The notes under the pieces are model-generated. The model was not told the origin of the DNA, searched no databases, and worked only from the letters and a program-made list of their open reading frames with translations. This document shows, piece after piece, positions 8,839 to 16,573 of a DNA stretch of 64,000 bases (within the stretch, counting starts at the first letter, position 1; each line of letters starts with the position of its first letter). Source of the DNA: Promicromonospora sp. AC04 (GTDB lineage Bacteria > Actinomycetota > Actinomycetes > Actinomycetales > Cellulomonadaceae); the NCBI RefSeq assembly GCF_003058225.1, contig NZ_QBUG01000006.1:372001-436000 (forward strand), written 5' to 3'. The position numbers and the translations under genes were made by a program.

Positions 8839-9629
8839 GCGTGCTCGAGATCCGCGGCCTGCGTGTCGCGTTCGCCGCGCCCCGCCGGTCGGTCCGCGAG
8901 CGCCGCACCACCGTGCAGGCGGTCGACGGCGTGGACCTCGACGTCGGCGCGCGCGAGACGGTGGCGCTGGTGGGCGAGTCGGGCTCGGGCAAGTCGACGG
9001 TGGCCCGGTGCGTGCTGGGGCTGGTGACGCCGCAGGGGGGCGGCATCAGCTTCGAGGGTCGGCCGCTGGGGCCGATCGGGAAGCGGTCGCCGGAGCTGCA
9101 CCGTGCGGTGCAGATGGTGTTCCAGGACCCGGGCTCGTCGCTGAACCCGCGGATGACCGTGGGGGCGATAGTGCGCGAGGCGTGGCGGGTGCACCCGTCG
9201 GTGGCGCCGGCCGGGGACCAGCGGGCGGCGCTGGCGCGGGTGCTGTCCGACGTCGGGCTGGACGCGGGGGTGGCCGACCGGCGGCCGTCGGCGCTGTCGG
9301 GCGGGCAGAAGCAGCGGGTGAGCATCGCGCGGGCGCTGGCGCTGCGGCCGCGCCTGCTGGTGTGCGACGAGGCGGTCTCGGCGCTGGACGTGTCGGTGCA
9401 GTCGCAGATCCTGCGGCTGCTGGTGGACCTGCGGGACGAGCACGACCTGTCGGTCCTGTTCATCACGCACGACCTCGCGGTGGTGCGGCAGATCGCCGAC
9501 CGGGTGGCCGTGATGCACCGCGGGGTGCTGGTCGAGGACACCTCGGCGGAGCAGCTCTTCACCGCGCCGCAGCACCCGTACACGCGGGGGCTGCTGCGGG
9601 CCGCACACGACCTGGAGGGGGTGGCGTGA
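8835..9629 (+). CDS. Opp/Dpp-type ABC transporter ATPase (DppF-like)
   Basis: This 264-residue second ATPase pairs with the DppD-like protein. It has Walker A (GESGSGKSTVARC), signature LSGGQKQRVSIARA, Walker B (LLVCDEAVSALDVS) and switch His (FITHDLAVVRQIAD). The C-terminal Cys-rich extension of long DppF proteins is absent; the protein stops shortly after APQHPYTRGLL. The stop overlaps the start of the FAD oxidoreductase gene (TGATG at 9627-9631), so import and metabolism genes are co-translated. Confidence 0.93.
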   Translation: MSVLEIRGLRVAFAAPRRSVRERRTTVQAVDGVDLDVGARETVALVGESGSGKSTVARCVLGLVTPQGGGISFEGRPLGPIGKRSPELHRAVQMVFQDPGSSLNPRMTVGAIVREAWRVHPSVAPAGDQRAALARVLSDVGLDAGVADRRPSALSGGQKQRVSIARALALRPRLLVCDEAVSALDVSVQSQILRLLVDLRDEHDLSVLFITHDLAVVRQIADRVAVMHRGVLVEDTSAEQLFTAPQHPYTRGLLRAAHDLEGVA

Positions 9630-11299
9630 TGGGCGCGCGGGGGCTGGGCGGGCAGGAGCTGGGCGTGCCTGCGGCGGGCGGGCGGGAGCTGGGCGCCGAG
9701 GTGCTGGTCGTGGGCGGCGGCGCGGGCGGGGTCGCCGCCGCTCTGGCCGCGCTGCGGCGGGGCCGCGCCGTGGTGCTCACCGAGGAGACGGACTGGCTGG
9801 GCGGGCAGCTCAGCGCGCAGGGTGTGCCGCCGGACGAGCACCCGTGGATCGAGCAGTTCGGCTGCACGCAGTCCTACCGGGCGTTCCGCGAGGGCGTGCG
9901 GCAGTACTACCGCACCTGGTATCCGCTGACGGCGGCGGCCCGCCAGGTAGTGGACCTGAACCCGGGCCTGGGCCGGGTCAGCCGCCTGTGCTACGAGCCC
10001 CGGGTCGCGGCGGCGGTGCTGGACGCGATGGTGGCCCCGTACCTGTCCTCGGGCCGGCTGCGGATCCTGTTCGAGCACCGCCCGGTGGCGGCGCGGACCG
10101 ATCGCGACCGGGTGGAGGCCGTCACCCTGGAGGGTCCGGACGGTGCCCTGGTGACGGTCGCCGCGCCGTACGTGCTGGACGCCACGGAGCTGGGCGACGT
10201 GCTGCCGCTGGCCGGCGTCGAGCACGTCACGGGGTTCGAGTCGGCGGCCGAGACCGGGGAGCCGAGCGCCCCCGACGTCGCGCAGCCGGGCAACCAGCAG
10301 GCGTTCTCGTGGGTGTTCGCGATCGAGCACCGCGAGGGCGAGGACCACACGATCGACCGGCCGGAGCAGTACGAGTTCTGGCACGACTTCCGGCCGGCCG
10401 GCTGGCCGGACCGCATGCTCAGCCTCACCGCGCCCGACCCGCGCACGCTGGAGCCGCTGGTCCGGACGTTCGTGCCGCACGCGCACGACGGCCCGGTCGT
10501 GGCCGACCAGAGCGCCGACCCCGGCGACCGGGACCTGTGGCTGTTCCGCCGCGTGGTGGCCCGCGAGCAGTTCGAGGCCGGGTTCGCCGCGAGCGACGTC
10601 ACGCTCGTCAACTGGCCCATGATCGACTACCTGCCCGGCCCGCTGGTGGGCCCGGCGTCCGACCCCGTGCCCGACGCCGAGCGCGAGAAGCATCTCGCGG
10701 GGGCCCGGCAGCAGTCGCTGAGCATGCTCTACTGGCTGCAGACCGAGGCGCCCCGGCCCGACGGGGGCACGGGCTGGCCGGGCCTGCGACTGCGGCCGGA
10801 CGTGCTGGGCAGCCCGGACGGGCTCGCCAAGGCGCCGTACGTGCGCGAGTCGCGGCGTATCCGGGCCCGCACCACGGTGCTGGAGCAGGACCTGTCGCTG
10901 ACGGTCCGCGGCGACGCCGGGGCCGTGGCCTACCCCGACTCGGTGGGCGTGGGCATGTACCGGATCGACCTGCACCCCAGCACCGGCGGGGACAACTACC
11001 TGGACGTCCCGTCCAGCCCGTTCCAGATCCCGCTCGGCGCGTTGCTGCCCGTCCGGGTGCGCAACCTGCTGGCTACGGGCAAGAACATCGGCACCACGCA
11101 CATCACCAACGGCTGCTACCGGCTGCACCCGGTCGAGTGGAACGCCGGGGAGGCGGCCGGGGCGCTGGCCGCGCACTGCCTGGCATGCGGCCTGGAGCCC
11201 GCGCAGGTGCACGGCGACGCCGGGCTGCTCGCAGCGTTCCAGGCCGAGCTGGTCGCCGACGGGTTCGAGCTCGCCTGGCCCGAGATCAGGGGGTACTGA
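9629..11299 (+). CDS. FAD-dependent oxidoreductase (FAD_oxidored type)
   Basis: The 556-residue protein has an N-terminal FAD-binding dinucleotide motif (LVVGGGAGGVAAALAALRRG, from about residue 28). Conserved blocks of the FAD_oxidored group follow: WLGGQLSAQGVPPDEH, LDATELGDVLPLAG, and a C-terminal ATGKNIGTTHITNGCYRLHP that closes the FAD site. Proteins of this group are often found beside glycan-degradation genes and are sometimes labelled xanthan-lyase-associated, but the reaction is generally unassigned. Here it sits between the importer and a DHDPS-family enzyme, so it may oxidise the imported sugar or its derivative. No signal peptide is seen; it should be cytosolic. Confidence 0.85.
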   Translation: MGARGLGGQELGVPAAGGRELGAEVLVVGGGAGGVAAALAALRRGRAVVLTEETDWLGGQLSAQGVPPDEHPWIEQFGCTQSYRAFREGVRQYYRTWYPLTAAARQVVDLNPGLGRVSRLCYEPRVAAAVLDAMVAPYLSSGRLRILFEHRPVAARTDRDRVEAVTLEGPDGALVTVAAPYVLDATELGDVLPLAGVEHVTGFESAAETGEPSAPDVAQPGNQQAFSWVFAIEHREGEDHTIDRPEQYEFWHDFRPAGWPDRMLSLTAPDPRTLEPLVRTFVPHAHDGPVVADQSADPGDRDLWLFRRVVAREQFEAGFAASDVTLVNWPMIDYLPGPLVGPASDPVPDAEREKHLAGARQQSLSMLYWLQTEAPRPDGGTGWPGLRLRPDVLGSPDGLAKAPYVRESRRIRARTTVLEQDLSLTVRGDAGAVAYPDSVGVGMYRIDLHPSTGGDNYLDVPSSPFQIPLGALLPVRVRNLLATGKNIGTTHITNGCYRLHPVEWNAGEAAGALAAHCLACGLEPAQVHGDAGLLAAFQAELVADGFELAWPEIRGY

Positions 11300-12249
11300 T
11301 GCTGACCGGGACCCCGCTCCTGACCGGCGTGACCGTGCCGCTGGTGACCCCCATGGAGCCGGGCGGACGCCCGTCGGCCGAGCGCTCCACCCGCCTCCTG
11401 GACGCCCTGTACGCGCACGGCGTGCGCACCCTCATGCTGCTCGGCAGCAACGGCGAGGGCCCGCTGGTGCCGGCGTCCGACGTCGGCCCGTTCACCGCGG
11501 GAGTGATCGCCCGCTGGCGGGAGCTGGGCGTGGCCGCCGGGCCGGAGCCCGGGCGAGAGCACGGGCGGCAGTCCGCGGGCATCGTCACGGTGAACGTCAC
11601 CGCCGCGGGCACGCTCGACGTCCTCGCGCGGGCCGACGCCGCCGCCGCGGCGGGCGCGGACGCGCTGGTGCTCAGCCCGCCGATCTACTTCCACCACCGC
11701 GCCGACGAGGTGGTGGCGCACTACGCGGCCCTGGCCGCCGTCGGCCTGCCCGTCGTGGCCTACAACGCGCCCCGGTACAGCAACCCGATCACGCCGGGGC
11801 TCGCCGACGCGCTGGCGGACCTGGACCACGTGGTCGGCATCAAGGACAGCTCCGGCGACCTGGCGCTGCTGGAGCACCTGGTGGGGATCTCGGCGCGCCG
11901 GCCGGGCTTCGCCGTCGGGCAAGGGGCCGAGACCCAGCTCGCCGCCGCCCTGGACCTCGGCGCGCACGGCATAGTGCCCGGCGTCGGCAACATCGCGCCC
12001 GGGCCCGCGCTCGCGCTGGTGGCCGCGCACCGCGCGGGCGAGACCGCCGAGGTCGCCCGCCTGCAGCAGGTGCTGACCGACCTGACGGGCCTGCACAAGG
12101 TGCGCCCGGGGACGCCGTCGATCAAGACGGTGCTCGCCCGGCGCGGGCTGTGCCCGCCGCACGTGGCGCCGCCCCTGCTCGCCTGCGACCCGGGCGAGCG
12201 GGCGGCGCTGCGCGCCTTCGTCACGCCGTTCGAGGAGCACCTCATCTGA
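11299..12249 (+). CDS. DHDPS/NAL-superfamily aldolase or dehydratase
   Basis: This 316-residue TIM-barrel enzyme belongs to the dihydrodipicolinate synthase/N-acetylneuraminate lyase superfamily. The Schiff-base Lys is in VVGIKDSSGD (about residue 182), the Tyr in VAYNAPRYSNP, and the pyruvate-binding loop is LGSNGEGPL. A short Pro/Gly/Arg-rich insertion near residues 76-90 (AAGPEPGREHGRQSAG) is unusual. The start overlaps the previous stop (TGATG). The location suggests a 2-keto-3-deoxy-sugar-acid aldolase or dehydratase; lysine biosynthesis is unlikely. Product assignment is inference. Confidence 0.88.
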   Translation: MLTGTPLLTGVTVPLVTPMEPGGRPSAERSTRLLDALYAHGVRTLMLLGSNGEGPLVPASDVGPFTAGVIARWRELGVAAGPEPGREHGRQSAGIVTVNVTAAGTLDVLARADAAAAAGADALVLSPPIYFHHRADEVVAHYAALAAVGLPVVAYNAPRYSNPITPGLADALADLDHVVGIKDSSGDLALLEHLVGISARRPGFAVGQGAETQLAAALDLGAHGIVPGVGNIAPGPALALVAAHRAGETAEVARLQQVLTDLTGLHKVRPGTPSIKTVLARRGLCPPHVAPPLLACDPGERAALRAFVTPFEEHLI

Positions 12250-12273
12250 GTCGCCCTCACGAGCTCCGTCCGT

Positions 12274-12338
12274 ACCCGCTCTGCCGGTACCCGCTCTCTT
12301 ACCCGCTCTTTCTTGCCCGCTCTGCCCGTACCCGCTCT
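12274..12338. repeat. five degenerate copies of ACCCGCTCT
   Basis: The 9-mer ACCCGCTCT occurs at 12274, 12289, 12301, 12330 and, as GCCCGCTCT, at 12315, with start spacings of 12-15 bp. The array fills the gap between the DHDPS-family gene and the beta-helix gene. It could be a slipped-strand expansion or a phased binding region; function is unknown. Confidence 0.75.
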
Positions 12339-12405
12339 CCCCGAAGCACGATGTCCGAACCCTCGCGGCTCGACCAGCTCTCCCGTCAACGGAAGGAAAG
12401 CAACG

Positions 12406-14328
12406 ATGCCCCAGCCCGTGACCCGACGGAACATGCTCTGGACCGCCGGTCTGGCCGGCCTGGCGACCGCCGCCGGTGCCGTGTCCACCCCCCTGTCCCC
12501 CGCCTCCGCCGCACCCCTCACCACCGCCCCCGCCGACGACCCGCCGGAGCTCTCCGACCCCTCGCTCGCCACGCTGGACATCTCCGGCGCCACCACCCCG
12601 CAGGAGTTCGGCGCCCTGGCCGACGGCGTCAACGACGACACCGTCGCCATCCAGGCCGCCATCGACGCGCAGTTCGAGCGGCTGAGCAAGATCGTCTGGT
12701 TCCCGCCGGGGACCTACCGCATCACCGCGCCGCTGGTGGTCCGCGACACCGAGTTCACCGAGCCGATGAACCTCAACCGCATAGTCCTGGCCGGCCAGGG
12801 CACGATGGGCGTGCGCACGTCGCTGATCCTGGTCGACTTCGACGGCACGGGCGTGGAGATGCACGCCCCGCTGTGCGGCATCCGGGGGCTGTCGTTCATC
12901 ACGCGCACCCGCACGCCGAACTCGGTAGCAGTGCGCACGGCGCGGACCAACAACACCGACGACATGGACGCGACGATCACCGAGTGCACGTTCGTCTCGT
13001 TCAACCAGGCGGTGGTGCACATCGGGCGCGGGCTGGTCTTCACCAACAACCTGGTGGCGATCTCCGGGACGGCGCTGACGGTCCAGTGGCCCACGGACGG
13101 CACCGGCGGCGGCGACCTGCACCTGCTGCCCTACGGCATGCGCAAGTGGCTCATCGAGGGCAACCACTTCCACAGCATGAACCAGTGCATAGCGACCACC
13201 GGCGCGGAGAACGCCAACTTCCGCGGCGCGGTGATCTCCAACAACCTGGTCGACATCGGCCGGCGGTTCTTCACCGGCGGCATCATCAACTCCACGATCG
13301 TCGGCAACGTCGTCGAGCACGCCTCCGGGCCGGCCATCGACATCACCGCGGGCGGCACCAACCTGACCATCGCGGGCAACGTGATCGGCGGTGGCGGGGT
13401 GGAGCCGGGCGGGAACCGGCCGCCGAACGCGATCCTGTTCCGCGGCGTGGACGCGCACAACGTCACCATCAGCGGAAACACGTTCAACTGGATCAACCTC
13501 GACCCCGTGGCGTTCGAGCAGTCGGCCTCCGAGATCACGATCTCGGCCAACTCGTTCGACAACTGGAACCTCGAGCACAGCCTCATCCGGGCGGCGGTGC
13601 GGGTCGCCGGCAACGCAGCGGGCATCTCCGTGATGGGCAACGCGTTCGGCAGCAACACCGTGGCCGGGAACCCGCCCGTGAGGGTCACGGGCACCATGAC
13701 CGGCTCCACGATCAGCGGCAACATCCTGGACCCGGGCGCGCCCGTGGTCGTGGCGGGCACCGTGGGCGAGGGCTGCTACATCCAGCGCCGCGGCGCCGGC
13801 GCCAACGAGCACGAGGTCACCTCGGTCAAGAACGGGGCGTCGGTCATCCGGGCCACCGCCCCCGACGGGTACGCCGCGGGCGACGCCTACGGCAGCTTCC
13901 TCGCGGCGTCCGCGCAGCTCGCGGGGGCCGGGCCCGGCGTAAAGGGCGGGGTGCGGGTGGTGCCGGCGGACGACACGGGCGGCGCCGTCGTCGAGCTGGT
14001 GGCAGCCACGCCCGAGGCCAACGCGGTGGCCACCGTCCGGGTCGGGGCCGACGGCGTGGTGCCCACCACGGACAACGAGCGCGACCTCGGTTCGGCGGAG
14101 CACAAGATGCGGACCGTGTACGCCCACGGCCTCCAGCTCGCCCCGAACCCGGTGGCCGAACTGCCCGAACCCGTCGCCGGTGGCATCGTGATGGTGCCGG
14201 ACGCGCTGGGGCCGTTCCCGACGCTTGCCGTCTCCGACGGCAGCCGCTGGTTCCGGGTGATCGTCGCCGGGTACCTCACCCCGGACGGCGCGACGGTCGA
14301 GGTGCCGGGGGCCGAGGAGCAGTCGTGA
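12406..14328 (+). CDS. Tat-exported right-handed beta-helix protein (pectate-lyase-3-like)
   Basis: This 640-residue protein starts at an ATG with an excellent ribosome site (GGAAGGAAAG). A twin-arginine signal (TRRNMLWTAGLAGLATAAGA) ends near an Ala-X-Ala site at about residue 35. The EFGALADGVNDDTVAIQAAI and VWFPPGTYRITAPL segments are hallmarks of pectate-lyase-superfamily beta-helices. A long run of helix coils follows with repeated NxFxxxN/GN-type turns (GNVIGGG, ISGNTFNWINL, ISANSFDN). The C-terminal 200 residues resemble phage-tail-like or appendage sheets. It should be secreted and may bind or cleave a polysaccharide; a lyase mechanism cannot be confirmed. Confidence 0.82.
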   Translation: MPQPVTRRNMLWTAGLAGLATAAGAVSTPLSPASAAPLTTAPADDPPELSDPSLATLDISGATTPQEFGALADGVNDDTVAIQAAIDAQFERLSKIVWFPPGTYRITAPLVVRDTEFTEPMNLNRIVLAGQGTMGVRTSLILVDFDGTGVEMHAPLCGIRGLSFITRTRTPNSVAVRTARTNNTDDMDATITECTFVSFNQAVVHIGRGLVFTNNLVAISGTALTVQWPTDGTGGGDLHLLPYGMRKWLIEGNHFHSMNQCIATTGAENANFRGAVISNNLVDIGRRFFTGGIINSTIVGNVVEHASGPAIDITAGGTNLTIAGNVIGGGGVEPGGNRPPNAILFRGVDAHNVTISGNTFNWINLDPVAFEQSASEITISANSFDNWNLEHSLIRAAVRVAGNAAGISVMGNAFGSNTVAGNPPVRVTGTMTGSTISGNILDPGAPVVVAGTVGEGCYIQRRGAGANEHEVTSVKNGASVIRATAPDGYAAGDAYGSFLAASAQLAGAGPGVKGGVRVVPADDTGGAVVELVAATPEANAVATVRVGADGVVPTTDNERDLGSAEHKMRTVYAHGLQLAPNPVAELPEPVAGGIVMVPDALGPFPTLAVSDGSRWFRVIVAGYLTPDGATVEVPGAEEQS

Positions 14329-14399
14329 GCAGGGGCATCGTGAGCAGGGGCATCGCGAGCAGGGGCACCATGATCAGAGGCACCGTGGGCGGGGACGCC
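14325..14399. repeat. 15-bp tandem repeat between two coding sequences
   Basis: Two exact copies of GTGAGCAGGGGCATC (14325-14354) are followed by three progressively diverged 15-bp units ending at 14399. The first unit overlaps the stop codon of the beta-helix gene. Decay in one direction suggests stepwise duplication from the 5' side. Confidence 0.85.
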
Positions 14400-14417
14400 G
14401 AGGGAGGAGACCCGTGA
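14325..14417 (+). CDS. possible 30-codon coupled repeat peptide
   Basis: A GTG at 14325 overlaps the stop of the beta-helix gene (GTGA) and opens a 30-codon frame. Its own stop (14415-14417) overlaps the GTG start of the FAH-family gene (GTGA at 14414). The peptide would read as repeated SRGI/SRGT pentads followed by GGDAEGGDP. Overlaps at both ends are what translational coupling would give, but the sequence is repeat-derived and no independent ribosome site is evident. It could be a bridge that carries ribosomes to the next gene rather than a functional peptide. Confidence 0.35.
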   Translation: MSRGIVSRGIASRGTMIRGTVGGDAEGGDP

Positions 14418-16573
14418 GACTGGCCAGCTTCCTGGTCCAGGGCACCGAGCGCTGGGGCGTCGTCGTGCGGGATCCCGGCGTCGGGCAGCGGCCTGACGCC
14501 GGGCTCGGGCCCGGCGTCGCGCCCGGCCCCGGCCCTGGCCCGGGCCGCCGGGAGTGGCTCGTCGAGCCCGCCCTGGCCGAGGCCGCGCTGGCGGCCCACG
14601 CGGCCATCCCGTCCTCGGGCCCGGCCACGGCCCCGCGATTCCTCGCGGGGCGGTGGCCGGACACCCTGGTCGGCTTCCTCGCCCTGGACGACGCCGGGCT
14701 GGTCGCCCTGTCCCGGCTCGTCGCCGCGGTCGAACGGTTCGCCGCGCAGACCGACGCGACGATCCTGCCGCGCTCGGGCCACCCTGTCGGCGACCGGACC
14801 GAGGGGCCGGGCGACGACCGGGCTGGCAGACCCGGCTACGACTGGGCCGACGGACCCGCCGACAGCTTCGAGCTGCTCGCCCCGATCCCCCGGCCGCGCC
14901 TGTGCTGGGGCCTGGTGACGAACTCGCCGTCGTTCCTGCGCAACAGGCCCGGCGTACCGCTGATGAACCTGTTCCCGCTGGGGCACCAGCGGCCGCAGGG
15001 GGCGGTGGTGGGCCAGGGCGCGCCAGTGGTCATGCGGCACGACAACCACCTGCCGAGCATGGCCTACAACGTGGAGCTGGCGGTCGTGATCGGCCGGACG
15101 GGGCGCGACATCCCGGTCGAGCGGGCGATGGAGCACGTGGCGGGCTACACCGTGGTGAACGACGTCTCCGGCACCCACTACTACTCCGCCGTCCCCGGCA
15201 ACACCGGACGCGGCTACTCGCTGCCGCCCGGCTACCAGGACTGGCTGTACCAGGCCACCGCCTCGTGGGGCGGCAAGAAGGCCGACACCCTGTGCCCCAT
15301 GGGCCCCTACCTCGTCACCAAGGACGAGGTAGGCGACCCGTACAACCTGCTGATGTGGACGCGGCAGTCGGGCCGGACGCGCGACCGCGCGCACACCGGG
15401 GCAACCCTGCTGGGCATCGAGCGGGTCATCGCCTGGTACTCCTCGTTCGCGTCCCTGCACGTGGGCGACGTGATCCACTTCGGCACCATGGGCGTCGACG
15501 GCCTGCCCGTCACACCCGCCGAGATCGCCGCGGGCACGCGCCTGGAGGTCGAGATCGAGTCCGTGGGCGCGCTGGCCAACCCGGTCGTGGTGCCCGACGT
15601 CGGGCACGACGCGGCCGGGTCCACCAGGACCGACCTCACCCGGCACTCCTCGTGGGCCGTGCGGGAGCTCGCGCTGCACGAGCGCAACCGGCCCGGCGTG
15701 ACGGCGATCGAAGCGCCCGAGGACTGGTCGGTCGCGGGGGCGCGGCACTTCTGGACGTCCTTCGGCAACGGCGCCCCGGTGAACACGCCCGACCCCGACG
15801 GCCTGCCACGGCTGGCCGTGCCGCGCTTCCTGAACGGCCCCGCCTCATCCCTGTCCGCGGGCAGCCCCGTGCGCGTCCCGGCGCGCGCCACCGACCTCGT
15901 CATCGCGGTCGAGCTCGCGCTGGTGGTGCGCCGCCTGACCTCCGACGCCGCCGACGTGCCAGACCAACAGGTCGCCCGGACGACCCGCTCGCCCGACCGG
16001 TCGGAGACCGACGAGCTCGTCCTCGGTTACACGCCCCTGGTGTCGGTCTGCGACCAGTCCTTCCGCGACGCCGTCGTCGAGCCCGCCCGCGCCGGCGAGC
16101 GCGGCATCGGCGCGATGTACGGGCGGTGGGCGGACGGCTTCAACGTCGTGCTGCCCGCGCCGCAGCCGCTGGCGCCAGTCGACGGGCTGCCCGACCCGGA
16201 CGGCTGGTCCGGGCGCGAGATGTGGCTGCGGGTGACGGGAGTCGGGACGCCGGATGCGGCCCTTGCAGGGGCCGGTGCCGGTGCCAGTACCGCGGCTGGG
16301 GCCGGAGCCAGTGCAGGGGCCGATGCCGGACTGCCGGCCGAGGTGCACGGCTCGACCGCCGCCTACGCTGCCGGGCCCACCGAGCTGCTGGCCGCGATCT
16401 CCCGCATGATCACCCTGTTCCCCGGCGACGTGGTGACGCTCGGCGCGACATCAGCCCGGGTGCGCGTCACGCGCGAGCAGTACGCGGCCGGGCTGGACGT
16501 CACCGCCGGCATCGAGGGCCTGGGCACCGTGCGCGCCCGGATCACGCCAGACGGCGGCCAGGAGACGACATGA
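14414..16573 (+). CDS. double-domain fumarylacetoacetate-hydrolase (FAH) family protein
   Basis: At 719 residues this is about twice the usual FAH-family length. Domain 1 (about residues 160-400) has PRLCWGLVTNSPSF, YNVELAVVIGRTGRDIP with the metal-ligand-type Glu, VAGYTVVNDVSG and HVGDVIHFGTMGVDG. Domain 2 (about 490-719) repeats the order: LVIAVELALVVRRLT, VLGYTPLVSVCDQSF and FPGDVVTLGATSARV. The two halves are joined by a region containing EDWSVAGARHFW. FAH-fold enzymes hydrolyse diketo acids or dehydrate 2-keto-3-deoxy sugar acids, which fits the neighbouring DHDPS-family enzyme. Start GTG has an upstream GGAGG. The Gly/Ala-rich tract near 620-640 is low complexity. Reaction is inferred. 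Confidence 0.82.
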   Translation: MRLASFLVQGTERWGVVVRDPGVGQRPDAGLGPGVAPGPGPGPGRREWLVEPALAEAALAAHAAIPSSGPATAPRFLAGRWPDTLVGFLALDDAGLVALSRLVAAVERFAAQTDATILPRSGHPVGDRTEGPGDDRAGRPGYDWADGPADSFELLAPIPRPRLCWGLVTNSPSFLRNRPGVPLMNLFPLGHQRPQGAVVGQGAPVVMRHDNHLPSMAYNVELAVVIGRTGRDIPVERAMEHVAGYTVVNDVSGTHYYSAVPGNTGRGYSLPPGYQDWLYQATASWGGKKADTLCPMGPYLVTKDEVGDPYNLLMWTRQSGRTRDRAHTGATLLGIERVIAWYSSFASLHVGDVIHFGTMGVDGLPVTPAEIAAGTRLEVEIESVGALANPVVVPDVGHDAAGSTRTDLTRHSSWAVRELALHERNRPGVTAIEAPEDWSVAGARHFWTSFGNGAPVNTPDPDGLPRLAVPRFLNGPASSLSAGSPVRVPARATDLVIAVELALVVRRLTSDAADVPDQQVARTTRSPDRSETDELVLGYTPLVSVCDQSFRDAVVEPARAGERGIGAMYGRWADGFNVVLPAPQPLAPVDGLPDPDGWSGREMWLRVTGVGTPDAALAGAGAGASTAAGAGASAGADAGLPAEVHGSTAAYAAGPTELLAAISRMITLFPGDVVTLGATSARVRVTREQYAAGLDVTAGIEGLGTVRARITPDGGQETT

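Noticed and set aside
11299-12249. Assignment as dapA of lysine biosynthesis
   Set aside because: The context is catabolic, and the sequence shows only the superfamily signature, so a specific dapA name is not justified.
11116-14127. A 1003-codon minus-strand frame across the DHDPS and beta-helix genes
   Set aside because: It spans two well-supported genes on the other strand and has no domain; long antisense frames are expected at this GC content.
14325-14399. Possible integrase attachment site
   Set aside because: No tRNA, integrase or matching second copy is present; the unit is a decaying tandem repeat.
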